A DNA stretch of 40,219 nucleotides from Gracilibacillus oryzae (GTDB lineage: Bacteria; Bacillota; Bacilli; Bacillales; Amphibacillaceae): NCBI RefSeq assembly GCF_009498735.1, contig NZ_ML762424.1, forward strand, positions 514,909 through 555,127. The letters run 5' to 3'. The notes beneath the pieces were generated by a model. It made no database searches. It saw only the letters and a list, made by a program, of their open reading frames with translations, and was not told the DNA's origin. The stretch's first letter is position 1. The number at the start of each line of letters is the position of its first letter. Below, in pieces: positions 24,396 through 33,558 of the stretch. Made by a program: the position numbers and the translations under genes.

Positions 24396-25397
24396 TTACT
24401 TTCCTTCTACCACTTCTTTTAGGATTTGATAAGAACGTTTTTGTTTTGCCGGATCAAAAATATAAGATACAGCCATCAGTTCATCGACTTGATACTTTTC
24501 CTGGAAACTGATTAGCTGTTCACGAATGGAGGCCTTGCTTCCAAGAAGTGTCACACTGGACATAGAAGACGCAATATGACTTTCCTGCATGGACCAGAGC
24601 TCTTCCATATTTTCAACAGGCGGGCTTAGCGGATTTTTGGAACCGCGGACAACGTTTAAGAAAAACTGCTGCATTGTTGTTGATTCAAATTGGGCTTCTT
24701 CATCCGTTTCGGCTGCGATCACATTTACACATACCATCATATATGGGTTTTCTAAGTATTTTGATTTCTTGAATTCTCTTCGATAAATCGAAATAGCTTC
24801 TTCCATATGTGCTGGCGCAAAGTGAGAAGCAAAAACATATGGCAATCCCAGTTTTGCTGCTAAATGGGCAGAATCTGTTGAAGACCCTAAAATATAGACA
24901 GGAATGTTGGTATCCATGCCAGGGAATGCTTTTACAAAACCTTGCTCATCTTCTGGTCCAAAATAGGTTAACAATGACTGTACATCTTTAGGAAAAGTAT
25001 AGACAGGATCATCCTTTGACCGTCTTAATGCACTTGCGGTTAACTGGTCTGTCCCAGGCGCTCTTCCCAATCCCAAATCAAGACGGTCAGGATAAATTGT
25101 CGCCATTGTCCCAAACTGTTCTGCCACTGCTAATGGAGCATGATTTGGCAGCATTACACCACCTGATCCTACTCGGATGCTTTTGGTATTTTCCAGTGTA
25201 TGTTTCATTAAGATAGTAGTTGCTGAGCTGACTAATGTTGTCGTATTATGATGTTCTGCAATCCAGTATCTTTCATAGCCCATCCCATCAACAGCCTGTG
25301 CAAGATCGACCATCTGATCAATTGCCTCTTTTGGACCGCTTCCTTGTCTAATTGGTACTAAATTAAGTACTGAAACAGGTATATTTATATTTGTCAT
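24396..25397 (-). CDS. luciferase-like (LLM class) flavin-dependent oxidoreductase
   Basis: The 333-residue protein belongs to the MsnO8/YwcH-type group of luciferase-like flavoenzymes, which use reduced FMN to oxidise small substrates. Typical parts are VSVLNLVPIRQG at the start, GYERYWIAEHHN (about 43-54), VGSGGVMLPNHAPLAVAEQF (about 76-95), DLGLGRAPGTD (about 106-116) and VYILGSSTDSAHLAAKLGLP. The ATG at 25397 follows GGAAGG. It is transcribed divergently from an Old Yellow Enzyme homologue across a 256-bp region with an inverted repeat. The substrate is unknown. Confidence 0.9.
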   Translation of the reverse strand: MTNINIPVSVLNLVPIRQGSGPKEAIDQMVDLAQAVDGMGYERYWIAEHHNTTTLVSSATTILMKHTLENTKSIRVGSGGVMLPNHAPLAVAEQFGTMATIYPDRLDLGLGRAPGTDQLTASALRRSKDDPVYTFPKDVQSLLTYFGPEDEQGFVKAFPGMDTNIPVYILGSSTDSAHLAAKLGLPYVFASHFAPAHMEEAISIYRREFKKSKYLENPYMMVCVNVIAAETDEEAQFESTTMQQFFLNVVRGSKNPLSPPVENMEELWSMQESHIASSMSSVTLLGSKASIREQLISFQEKYQVDELMAVSYIFDPAKQKRSYQILKEVVEGK

Positions 25398-25508
25398 TTC
25401 TCATTTCCTTCCTTGTTTCCATTTCCGTATTATCGTAACAATTTCTGTGCAAGAAAAAAATATATCTGCTTATAACAAAGAAGTCCAGGGAAATATATAG
25501 TGAGTCTT

Positions 25509-25533
25509 TGATCAGTGGCTTTTTCACTGATCA
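25509..25533. promoter_or_regulatory. perfect inverted repeat between divergent flavoenzyme genes
   Basis: TGATCAGTG (25509-25517) and CACTGATCA (25525-25533) are exact inverted copies 7 bp apart. It lies in the middle of the 25398-25653 divergent promoter region, so it may be an operator. A TTGATA box near 25574 and TATAAA near 25595 are possible but poorly spaced promoter elements of the plus-strand gene. Confidence 0.45.
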
Positions 25534-25653
25534 TTAGCGAAACTTATCAGGATGCTTAGCACTTTGATATTTCATGTTCAAGCATATAAATGTACATCTT
25601 CTAACAAATTATTTATGATGTTTTTTACATTCTAAAAAAGGTGGTTCAACAAA

Positions 25654-26772
25654 ATGAGCAATAATTTATTTTCTTCCTATACATTGCATAATGGTGTAAC
25701 ATTGAAAAACCGCATCGTTATGGCCCCGATGACTAACTTTTCTTCAAATGATAACGGAACAGTAACAGAAGCAGAAGTAAACTATTATTCCCGCAGATCC
25801 CATGGTGTTAGTATGGTAATTACCGCATGCACTTATGTAACACCAAACGGGAAAGGGTTTCCTGGCGAATTTGCTGCAGATCATGATGATATGATACCAA
25901 GCTTACAAAAGTTAGCAGAAGGTATTAAAAAAGAAGGGGCAAAAGCTGTACTGCAAATATTCCATGGCGGAAGAATGTGTCCTGCTGATCTTGTCCCAGA
26001 TGGAGATGTAGTGAGTGCAAGTAATATTCCTGCAACAGGAGAAAACAATCCAGTACCACGTGCTTTAGAGGAAGATGAAGTTGAAGCAATTATCGATGCA
26101 TTTGGTGAAACAACTCGCCGCGCAATTGAAGCAGGTTTTGACGGCGTAGAAATTCATGGAGCAAATGGCTACTTAATTCAGCAGTTTTTCTCACCACATT
26201 CTAACAGAAGAGATGACCAATATGGCGGATCTTTAGAAAAGCGAATGGCATTCCCGCTAGCTGTTGTTGATAAAGTTACAGAAACAGTAAGAAAACATGC
26301 TGATTTTCCTTTTATCGTCGGATACCGGTTCTCACCAGAAGAAGCAGAAACACCGGGAATTACGATGGACGATACGTTACAATTAGTTGATACCCTTGCC
26401 GATAAGAAACTTGATTATTTGCATGTCTCATTAACAGACTATCAATCAAAGCCACGCAGAGGGGTAGAAGATTTAACAAAGTCTCGTCTCGAATATCTAC
26501 TTGAAACAATTAATGATCGTTTACCACTAATTGGCGTTGGATCGATTTATTCAGCAGAGGACGCCAAAGAAGCGTTCGCTACGGGTGTTCCATTCATTGC
26601 CCTTGGGAGAGAATTAATCATAGATCCAGATTGGGTAGAGAAACTGGAAGCCGGAAAAGAAGAAGAGATTGTCACAGAATTAAATAAAAACAGGCAGGAG
26701 GAATTAGTTGTTCCAGATCCTTTATGGAATATTATCACAAACACTCCAGGATGGTTCCCGGGGATAAAATAA
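25654..26772 (+). CDS. yqiG: NADH:flavin oxidoreductase, Old Yellow Enzyme family (YqiG-like)
   Basis: A 372-residue FMN-binding TIM barrel, the same length as B. subtilis YqiG. Motifs are TLKNRIVMAPMT (about 16-27), LQIFHGGR (about 100-107), the ligand-binding EIHGANGYLIQQFFSPHSNR (about 167-186), RRDDQYGGS, and the phosphate-binding LIGVGSIYSAEDA and FIALGREL near 290-330. Old Yellow Enzymes reduce activated C=C bonds of unsaturated carbonyls, often in electrophile defence. The ATG follows AAAGGTGG. Its own promoter region is shared with the divergent luciferase-like gene. Confidence 0.9.
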   Translation: MSNNLFSSYTLHNGVTLKNRIVMAPMTNFSSNDNGTVTEAEVNYYSRRSHGVSMVITACTYVTPNGKGFPGEFAADHDDMIPSLQKLAEGIKKEGAKAVLQIFHGGRMCPADLVPDGDVVSASNIPATGENNPVPRALEEDEVEAIIDAFGETTRRAIEAGFDGVEIHGANGYLIQQFFSPHSNRRDDQYGGSLEKRMAFPLAVVDKVTETVRKHADFPFIVGYRFSPEEAETPGITMDDTLQLVDTLADKKLDYLHVSLTDYQSKPRRGVEDLTKSRLEYLLETINDRLPLIGVGSIYSAEDAKEAFATGVPFIALGRELIIDPDWVEKLEAGKEEEIVTELNKNRQEELVVPDPLWNIITNTPGWFPGIK

Positions 26773-26793
26773 AAAATCACATTCTGTGAAACG

Positions 26794-26856
26794 AGAAAAA
26801 TCTGAACGATTTCAAATTCTGATTGAAGAATTGCGAATGAAAGTTCAGATTTTTCT
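26794..26856 (+). terminator. possible terminator of the Old Yellow Enzyme gene
   Basis: A stem of about 13-14 bp ends in TTTTTCTTTTG (arms 26794-26806 and 26843-26856). The loop of about 36 nt holds a second small hairpin AATTCT / AGAATT (26815-26832). The nested design is unusual, but position and T run fit termination. Confidence 0.6.
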
Positions 26857-26981
26857 TTTGTTGAAATTCCATTATAATAGCTCAAACTACTTTTTATAAA
26901 TGACAAATAGACTACACAGCTTTCTTCTTTCGCTTCTAGCAACGAGCAAACAATATCCTGCTTTTCCAAAATGTACTTATT

Positions 26982-27704
26982 TTATTCCTTTGGCTTGTAT
27001 CCAAGTTCTGAAATCGCATTCGAAATATCCCACGGCTTATTTTCATTATCTGAAACACCATAATAGGTTCCATACTTTTTATCCGTTTCGATTGCCGCCT
27101 GGAATATGTTGACCAGGTCTTTTTCTGATAATAATGTTCTATGCAAACGATCATCCTCTTGTACTGCTTTTTCTTCGTCTGGCGGTACAGAACCGATGCG
27201 AATATTAATGACAGATAAATCGGTATTGTATGAAAAAGAAAAGCCCGCATGTTCAGAAGCAATTTTTAACACACCATACAACCCTTTTGGTGCCGGGTAA
27301 TCATTTGTTGTAACTTTCCGCCCTAACGTGGAATAACCGTTATCTTCATAATAATCTGTAACATGATTGCTGCTTGCAAAAACTACTTTCGGTATATGAT
27401 GAGTGTGTGCGACCATCATAAGATAATAGCTTGCTTTGAAAAAAATATCTGTCATTTGATCAAAAGCCTCCACATCCTCTACCGCTTGATCTGTCTCAAT
27501 TCTTAATAAATTGATCAACACATCAGCATCCTGAGGAATTTTGTCCAGCAGCTGGTCATACTTTGTTGCGTCAACATAACGAGAAGTTGATGTCTCCTCT
27601 TGTATGGACTTGTCTAAAACTAATACCTGATATTGTTTCTCTAACCCTGCAGTCAATTTCTTTCCGACCGTACCATTTCCACCTATGATGACTATTTTCT
27701 TCAT
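26982..27704 (-). CDS. NAD(P)-binding epimerase/dehydratase-like protein
   Basis: A 240-residue extended short-chain dehydrogenase fold. The N-terminal Rossmann motif is IIGGNGTVGKKL (about 5-16); SS in VVFASSNHVTD and YGVLK (Tyr-x-x-x-Lys, about 143-147) form the catalytic centre. The arrangement is like uronate dehydrogenases and NAD-dependent sugar epimerases, but at 240 residues it is short for the epimerases. The substrate is unknown. The ATG at 27704 follows AAGGGG at about 11 nt. Monocistronic, convergent with the Old Yellow Enzyme gene. Confidence 0.83.
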   Translation of the reverse strand: MKKIVIIGGNGTVGKKLTAGLEKQYQVLVLDKSIQEETSTSRYVDATKYDQLLDKIPQDADVLINLLRIETDQAVEDVEAFDQMTDIFFKASYYLMMVAHTHHIPKVVFASSNHVTDYYEDNGYSTLGRKVTTNDYPAPKGLYGVLKIASEHAGFSFSYNTDLSVINIRIGSVPPDEEKAVQEDDRLHRTLLSEKDLVNIFQAAIETDKKYGTYYGVSDNENKPWDISNAISELGYKPKE

Positions 27705-27862
27705 TCGTCTTTATACCCCTTCTCCTAGAATAATGATTAGTTTTGCCAATCTAGCTTCGATTATAAAAAAGCAGAGAGAAATTTAATCTGGCGCCAGCCA
27801 TCTATGTCTTTATTACTTACCCATCACATGAAAAACTGAAACAAATCTGTCTTGCAAAATAG

Positions 27863-27904
27863 CAAAAAAAAAGCGGAAATATCTTAAAACTGGATATTTC
27901 CGCT
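27863..27904 (-). terminator. terminator of the CNNM / P-type ATPase operon
   Basis: A perfect 12-bp stem AGCGGAAATATC / GATATTTCCGCT (27872-27883, 27893-27904) has a 9-nt loop and is followed on the minus strand by nine T residues. It lies just after the ATPase stop codon. Confidence 0.92.
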
Positions 27905-27914
27905 ATTAGTGTAA

Positions 27915-30533
27915 TTATCTATTTCTAATGATCTTCACAATTTCCATTAAGATAACACTGCCAAGTGCTAATCCTGCCGCAATTAATCCTTGATCCCAGC
28001 CAAATTCTGCCGGGATATCGAAAATGCCTCTAGCAAATGGCAGGATCGTAATGGTATAAAGGACAAAACCAACTAGTACTGCCCCCAGCACATATTTATT
28101 GCTAAAGAATCCTGCTCCAAATGCTGTTTGTACATTCGATCTTGCAGGGAATGTCTGCAATGTACGGGACAGGATTAATGTCGTAAAGGCCATTGCTACA
28201 CCCATCTCATCTGAATGCTGAAGACCGATATAATGAGAGACAATAACCGCGATACCAATTAATAACCCGCGAATGATCACAGACTTCAATGTACCACCAG
28301 CAAAAATGCCTTCATTAATATCTCTGGGCTTCCGCTTCATTACATTCGGTTCTGATTTTTCCATACCTAAAGCAATTGCCGGCAAGGAATCATTTACTAA
28401 GTTTATAAACAGTAATTGTAAAGCTGTGAATGGGTTCGCCCAATTCATCAGAACAGCGAACAAAATCGCAATGATCGCTCCAAGGTTTCCGGCAAACAGA
28501 TAGGCAATCGCCTTTTTAATATTATCAAATACAGTCCGCCCAACACTTACAGCTTTCACAATGGAAACAAAGTTATCGTCTGTGAGAACCATTGCTGCCG
28601 AGTCTTTCGCAACATCTGTTCCACTTCCCATACCGATTCCAATGTCTGCCTGCTTCAAGGCTGGTGCATCATTCACACCATCCCCTGTCATTGCGGTAAT
28701 CTGGCCTTTTTTCTGCCATGCCTTCACAATCCGGATCTTGTTCTCAGGAGAGACACGAGCATAAACTGAGATTCTTTCCAATTTTTCATCCAGTTCCTGT
28801 TCTGACATTTTATCTAGTTCTCTACCCGTTACCGCTAAGTCATCTTCATTCATTAAGCCGATTTCTTTCCCAATTGCTTGAGCTGTTGTTTTATGATCTC
28901 CTGTTATCATGACAGGCTTAATTCCTGCTTTCTTCGCTTCCTCAATTGATCCGTAAACAGCATCACGTGGTGGATCCATCATGGCTGTAAGCCCGATCAG
29001 TGTAAAATCTTGCTCATCATCCAATGTGATTTTGTGATCCTCCGATATTTCTTTATAACCATATGCCAGCACGCGCAACGCCTGTTTAGAGTAGCTTTCA
29101 TTCTGTTCATGCAACTTTCCTAACCATTCTTCATTTAAATCAGTGACTTCCCCATTTACTAAAATAGATGAAGCACGATCAATCATGACATCAGGCCCGC
29201 CTTTTATCAGCATTAGTTCCTTTCCTTCTATTGTATAAACAGTTGACATCATTTTCCTGTCAGAATCAAAAGGCAGCTCTGCTTCCCGTTTATATTTTTC
29301 ACGCAGTTCTTTATATGGCTGGTTTTGTTTATCAGCAAAGTGGATGAGCGCAATTTCAGTTGGATCACCTATTTCACTTTTATCTTCATTAATATATGAA
29401 TCATTACATAGCGCAGCAGTTTGAATTAATAGCATCTCATTTTTTCCGAATGTTTCAGAAAATGGATTGTCTACTCCAGGTAAATATGATTCTGTTACTG
29501 TCATCTGGTTTTTCGTCAATGTACCTGTCTTATCTGTACAAATAATACTTGTCGACCCGAGTGTTTCCACTGCTGGGAGCCTGCGGATAATGGCATGCTG
29601 TTTTGCCATTTTATTTGTACCAACTGACAATACGATCGTCACAATAGAAGATAACGCCTCAGGTATCGCGGCAACAGCAATAGCTACAGAGAACATTAGT
29701 GCATCAAGTACAGCTGTTGTCATATCTGTATCTGCACCAGTAAGCCATAATCTGCCGACTTGTACTGCAAAAATAAGCACACATAAGATTAAGATAGCAA
29801 TCCCCAATTTCTTACTAAATGAGTCTAGCTTACGTTGCAACGGGGTTTGCTTTTGCTCAGCTGTTTCAATCATTTCCGCTATTTTACCAATTTCCGCTTT
29901 TTCTCCTGTTGCTGTTACAACAAATGTTCCACGGCCATTCACAACAAGGGAACTGCTAAATACCATGTTAAGCTGATCCCCGATAGTTACTTCTTCCGCA
30001 ATCGGATCTATTTTTTTCTGGACAGCATCCGATTCCCCTGTCAGCATACCTTCATTGATTTTTAATGATTCAGCTTCAAGTAAACGGCCGTCTGCCGGAA
30101 TAAAATCGCCTGCTTCCAGTTTGACAATATCACCAGGAACCAGTTCTCTTGCCATTATCGTTGTGGTGGTTCCATTCCTTACAACTTTTGCTTCCGGTGC
30201 GGACATGTCCCGCAAAGCATCCAACGAACTTTCTGCTTTCTTCGTCTGGACGACACTAATCACAGCATTTAATATAATAACGAGGAATATAATGACAGAT
30301 TCGATCACTTCCCCTAAAACTAATTGCACAATCGCTGCGACCAGAAGAACAATAACCATCGCATCTTTAAATGTTTCTAAAAATAATTTCCATGTTGGAA
30401 CCTTTTCTTTATCTGCTATTTCATTATAGCCTTCCTCTTCTAAACGCCTTCTGACCCCCTCATCGGATAGCCCGTTTTCTGAAGCATCTAATGTTTTTAA
30501 TACATCCTCTTTTGATTGTTGATACAGTCCCAT
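27915..30533 (-). CDS. P-type Ca2+-transporting ATPase (type IIA, YloB/LMCA1-like)
   Basis: An 872-residue cation pump of the SERCA-like group that exports Ca2+ using ATP. Visible are the actuator loop LTGESD (about 164-169), the M4 ion site VAAIPEALSS with Glu292, the phosphorylated Asp334 in DKTGTLT, MTGDGVNDAPALKQADIGIG and the M6 ion site NLVNDSLPAIALGME. The M5 acidic ligand of site I in SERCA appears absent, as in bacterial pumps with a single Ca2+ site. The ATG at 30533 follows GGAGGGG and lies 2 bases after the stop of the CNNM gene, so both are made from one message. Confidence 0.93.
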   Translation of the reverse strand: MGLYQQSKEDVLKTLDASENGLSDEGVRRRLEEEGYNEIADKEKVPTWKLFLETFKDAMVIVLLVAAIVQLVLGEVIESVIIFLVIILNAVISVVQTKKAESSLDALRDMSAPEAKVVRNGTTTTIMARELVPGDIVKLEAGDFIPADGRLLEAESLKINEGMLTGESDAVQKKIDPIAEEVTIGDQLNMVFSSSLVVNGRGTFVVTATGEKAEIGKIAEMIETAEQKQTPLQRKLDSFSKKLGIAILILCVLIFAVQVGRLWLTGADTDMTTAVLDALMFSVAIAVAAIPEALSSIVTIVLSVGTNKMAKQHAIIRRLPAVETLGSTSIICTDKTGTLTKNQMTVTESYLPGVDNPFSETFGKNEMLLIQTAALCNDSYINEDKSEIGDPTEIALIHFADKQNQPYKELREKYKREAELPFDSDRKMMSTVYTIEGKELMLIKGGPDVMIDRASSILVNGEVTDLNEEWLGKLHEQNESYSKQALRVLAYGYKEISEDHKITLDDEQDFTLIGLTAMMDPPRDAVYGSIEEAKKAGIKPVMITGDHKTTAQAIGKEIGLMNEDDLAVTGRELDKMSEQELDEKLERISVYARVSPENKIRIVKAWQKKGQITAMTGDGVNDAPALKQADIGIGMGSGTDVAKDSAAMVLTDDNFVSIVKAVSVGRTVFDNIKKAIAYLFAGNLGAIIAILFAVLMNWANPFTALQLLFINLVNDSLPAIALGMEKSEPNVMKRKPRDINEGIFAGGTLKSVIIRGLLIGIAVIVSHYIGLQHSDEMGVAMAFTTLILSRTLQTFPARSNVQTAFGAGFFSNKYVLGAVLVGFVLYTITILPFARGIFDIPAEFGWDQGLIAAGLALGSVILMEIVKIIRNR

Positions 30534-30535
30534 AT

Positions 30536-31861
30536 TTATTCGTCCCCTCCGTTATCTCTTTTGAATGTGACACTGACTTTTTCAATCCGCAAATCAGATA
30601 CTTCCATTACTTTGAAAACCATAGATTGGTATGTAATAGAAGGAAATTCATTTTTCTTCGGTATGTACCCTAATTGATGAACAAGGAAGCCATTCACAGT
30701 CTCAAATTCTTCTGAAGGCAGTTCCGCATGAAAAATCTCATCTAATAAAAATAAATGCGTTGTTCCTTCCACTTCATATTCATTTTCACTGATTTTTTTA
30801 AATGGTGTCTCTTCCTGCTCACCTGGTAAATGGTGCTCACTTAAAATCTCTCCTACAATTTCCTCAATCATATCCTCTATTGTTACTAAACCATCAATAC
30901 CGCCGTATTCATCAACAACCATCGCAATATGTACATTATTTTTTTTCATATCCTGAAAAGCAACATCAATCGGTTGAGATTCTAAAACGAAGTATGGTTT
31001 TCTTAAGAGAGGTTTCAAGGATGAATCATTGGACTTACTGGTTAGAAGTGGCACCATGTCCTTCATATGAAGAACTCCTGCGACTTGATCAATATTGTCT
31101 TCATAAACAGGAAAACGGGTAAACCGCTTTTCATTCATTAAATCAATTACTTCATTTAATGGCATACCAATCTCTATTGCACTGATCTCTGTTCGGTGTG
31201 TCATGATGTCGGAAACGGTTTTGTTGTTAAATTCAAAGATATTGTGAATCATTTGCTTTTCATCCTGCTCAATTGTCCCTCGTTCACCGCCAATATCAAC
31301 AAGCATTCGAATCTCTTCTTCATTCGCCTCCTCTTGCTTTGCATTAGGATCAACTCCTAATAGTTTTACGATCATATTAGTGGAAAGATTCAGAATTTTC
31401 ACAAATGGTGTGCTGATTCGAAACAGAAATAATAGTGGGGATACAACTCCATAAGCAATCCCTTCTGCTTTTTGCAAAGCCAATTGTTTAGGAACTAGCT
31501 CACCAATGACTAGTGTGAAGTATGATAATAGGATGGTGATAAAGACGACAGACAAGGTGTCCAGGAGATTAACTGATATTGGTACTCCAATAGAAACAAG
31601 CCATTCTGCTAAGGGTGTTGCGAAGCTGTCTGCAGCAAAAGCACTCGCTAAAAAACCTGCTAGTGTAATTCCAATTTGGATAGTAGCAAGAAAACGTCCA
31701 GGTTCTGAGAGCAGAATTTGCAGTTTCATCGACTTTTTATCTTTTTGTTCAGCTCTTCTTTTTATTTTGTTATCATTTAATGCAACTAAAGCAATCTCTG
31801 AGGCTGCAAAGAAAGCATTTATGAGAATCAGGACAATTAAGATAACTATTTCCAATAACAA
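30536..31861 (-). CDS. CNNM/CorC-type membrane protein (DUF21, two CBS, CorC_HlyC)
   Basis: A membrane transporter of the CNNM/MpfA group, linked in bacilli and staphylococci to Mg2+ efflux. The N-terminal DUF21 domain (about 1-185) has four hydrophobic segments (LVALNDNKIKRRAEQKDK, TIQIGITLAGF, IGELVPKQLALQ), then tandem CBS motifs (about 200-330, VSDIMTHRTEISAIE and VVDEYGGIDGLVTIEDMIEE) and a C-terminal CorC_HlyC domain (about 350-430). A GTG at 31870 directly abuts the RBS AAGGTG; the TTG at 31861 is spaced better and is my choice. The gene is tightly coupled to the Ca2+-ATPase gene, pointing to joint divalent-cation homeostasis. Confidence 0.92.
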   Translation of the reverse strand: MLLEIVILIVLILINAFFAASEIALVALNDNKIKRRAEQKDKKSMKLQILLSEPGRFLATIQIGITLAGFLASAFAADSFATPLAEWLVSIGVPISVNLLDTLSVVFITILLSYFTLVIGELVPKQLALQKAEGIAYGVVSPLLFLFRISTPFVKILNLSTNMIVKLLGVDPNAKQEEANEEEIRMLVDIGGERGTIEQDEKQMIHNIFEFNNKTVSDIMTHRTEISAIEIGMPLNEVIDLMNEKRFTRFPVYEDNIDQVAGVLHMKDMVPLLTSKSNDSSLKPLLRKPYFVLESQPIDVAFQDMKKNNVHIAMVVDEYGGIDGLVTIEDMIEEIVGEILSEHHLPGEQEETPFKKISENEYEVEGTTHLFLLDEIFHAELPSEEFETVNGFLVHQLGYIPKKNEFPSITYQSMVFKVMEVSDLRIEKVSVTFKRDNGGDE

Positions 31862-32006
31862 ATAACTCACCTTCTATAATAGAATTCTATCACTGTTATA
31901 CCCTAAAAAGCTGCAATGCAATCATATATCTGAGCAAAAGTCGAAATTACGCTATATATTCAAAATTATTCCTGATTGTTGTCCAGCTTGCTTTTCAATT
32001 ACTAAC

Positions 32007-32044
32007 CAAAAAAAGCTGACCCAATTTTCGTTGGATCAGCTTTT
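32007..32044 (-). terminator. terminator of the sugar ABC importer operon
   Basis: A stem AAAAGCTGACCCAA with TTGGATCAGCTTTT (one G-U in minus-strand RNA), loop of 6 nt, followed by seven T on the minus strand. It lies directly after the solute-binding protein stop codon. Confidence 0.9.
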
Positions 32045-32048
32045 CGTC

Positions 32049-33503
32049 TTAATAAAATAATTCTGCTATCGCATCTTCATAATATTGATTTGCTTTATCT
32101 GTTAAATCCTGTGCGATGTCATGTGCATTGACTTCCCCATTTGCAATGGCTGCTTCCACATCACCGTATTCCCCGCCAAAGTACACTTCATCAAGGAATG
32201 TCTGGAAGCCTGGCTGTCCTGCTCCACCTAGTGGCACTGGATTTTTCGCTCTTGCTAAGAAATCATCATAATATTGACTTTCCGGCAATAATGCACGTAA
32301 TCCATCCCAGAGTTCTTGATCTTTTGTCAATGGTAAACCGTCAGGATGTTTAAAGATTAACTGGCCATTCTCATCTTTTAATGTTTGGAACGCTTCTAGC
32401 TTATGTTCCCAGCCTTCTTTGCCCCAGCCAAAGAACTTCAGTAACTCATACGCTTCACGAGGATATTCGGTAGCTGATGAAATGGAACCAAAATCAATAA
32501 ATGCCGGCTTGTTTTCTGTTTGGGCATTATCTCCTTTTGGTACTACATAAGGCACCCACTTAATACCTTTATCAACAAATTCCGGTGTTGCAAATAAACC
32601 ATTTGTCCACCATGCATCTAACTGCATAGCCACACGCCCACTGCTTGCAGCCCATAATAAACGGTCACCAAATGCAGCTTCTGCTTCGTCCGTATCATAG
32701 AATGGTGCATGTACCCCGCTTCGGATAAATTCTGCACGTTGTGTTACTGATTCAGCCCAATCTGTAGTTAAATCAAACTTCTCGCCATTCCAGCCAAATT
32801 CTCCTGTTGCATCCTGATTAACGATTGGTGCGATTGTTAATAATTTTGTATACGTGTTATAACCGAAAATACCTTGTTCAGGAACCGTCATCTGTTGAAT
32901 TAAATCAATCATCTCACTATAAGTCCAGTCTGGTGAAGGCATTTCTACATTCATTTTTTTAAATAAATTCTCATCTAAGTATACAGTATACGGCTGATAT
33001 GCTGCCGGTGCTGCCATTTTACGCTCTCCATCAAAATAACCAGGTTCTTTTAATGTATCAAGCAGATTCTCTGTTTCCGGATCAGCTTCAAAAAATTCTG
33101 TAAAGTCTCCAAGCCATGCATTTCGTATCGCAATATCCACATTACCTTGATACCAGAATACGTCAGGTAATTCTCCAGTACTTGCAAGGTTTGTTAAATG
33201 ATCATTCCAGCCTTCTTGTTCTAATTGAACAAGTTCAACCGTAATATTCGGGTATTTTTCCATAAACTTGTCTGCTAAATATTGATTTAATTGCGGGTTT
33301 GCCCATGATGCATAAGAAAGTGTGATCTCTTCTCCTGTCATCTCCGGAAGTCCGCCTCCGCCTCCATTGTCCGCTGCTTCAGTGCCGCTATCAGTTGCTG
33401 CACCTTCTGTTTCCGTTGTAGGCTCATCTGATGAACAACCTGCAACTACGATCAATACCAGGAACATTGTTGCTAAAAGACCTAATAACGCTTTTTTTGA
33501 CAT
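32049..33503 (-). CDS. sugar ABC transporter solute-binding lipoprotein
   Basis: A 484-residue extracellular solute-binding protein of the carbohydrate (cluster B/family 1) type. The lipobox LIVVAGC gives a lipid-anchored Cys23, followed by a Gly/Thr/Glu-rich linker and the binding domain starting EITLSYASWANPQLNQYLAD; later segments such as GRVAMQLDAWWTNGLF and YPREAYELLKFFGWGKEG fit the family. The start is the ATG at 33503 after GGGGG, not the in-frame upstream ATG at 33599, which lies in the preceding permease gene. Last gene of the operon. The ligand is unknown; the neighbouring DUF5696 protein hints at an oligosaccharide. Confidence 0.92.
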   Translation of the reverse strand: MSKKALLGLLATMFLVLIVVAGCSSDEPTTETEGAATDSGTEAADNGGGGGLPEMTGEEITLSYASWANPQLNQYLADKFMEKYPNITVELVQLEQEGWNDHLTNLASTGELPDVFWYQGNVDIAIRNAWLGDFTEFFEADPETENLLDTLKEPGYFDGERKMAAPAAYQPYTVYLDENLFKKMNVEMPSPDWTYSEMIDLIQQMTVPEQGIFGYNTYTKLLTIAPIVNQDATGEFGWNGEKFDLTTDWAESVTQRAEFIRSGVHAPFYDTDEAEAAFGDRLLWAASSGRVAMQLDAWWTNGLFATPEFVDKGIKWVPYVVPKGDNAQTENKPAFIDFGSISSATEYPREAYELLKFFGWGKEGWEHKLEAFQTLKDENGQLIFKHPDGLPLTKDQELWDGLRALLPESQYYDDFLARAKNPVPLGGAGQPGFQTFLDEVYFGGEYGDVEAAIANGEVNAHDIAQDLTDKANQYYEDAIAELFY

Positions 33504-33558
33504 TTTCTTTTCCCCCAATTCTTTGGTTAAATATAATATTGCATATATTGACGGTGAA

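Noticed and set aside
26936-27262. 108-codon minus-strand frame overlapping the epimerase-like gene
   Set aside because: It is out of frame within the 3' half of a gene with clear dehydrogenase motifs and has no ribosome site.
29467-29976. 169-codon plus-strand frame inside the P-type ATPase gene, and the one at 30055-30429
   Set aside because: They are antisense to a highly conserved gene with full motifs and lack a ribosome site.
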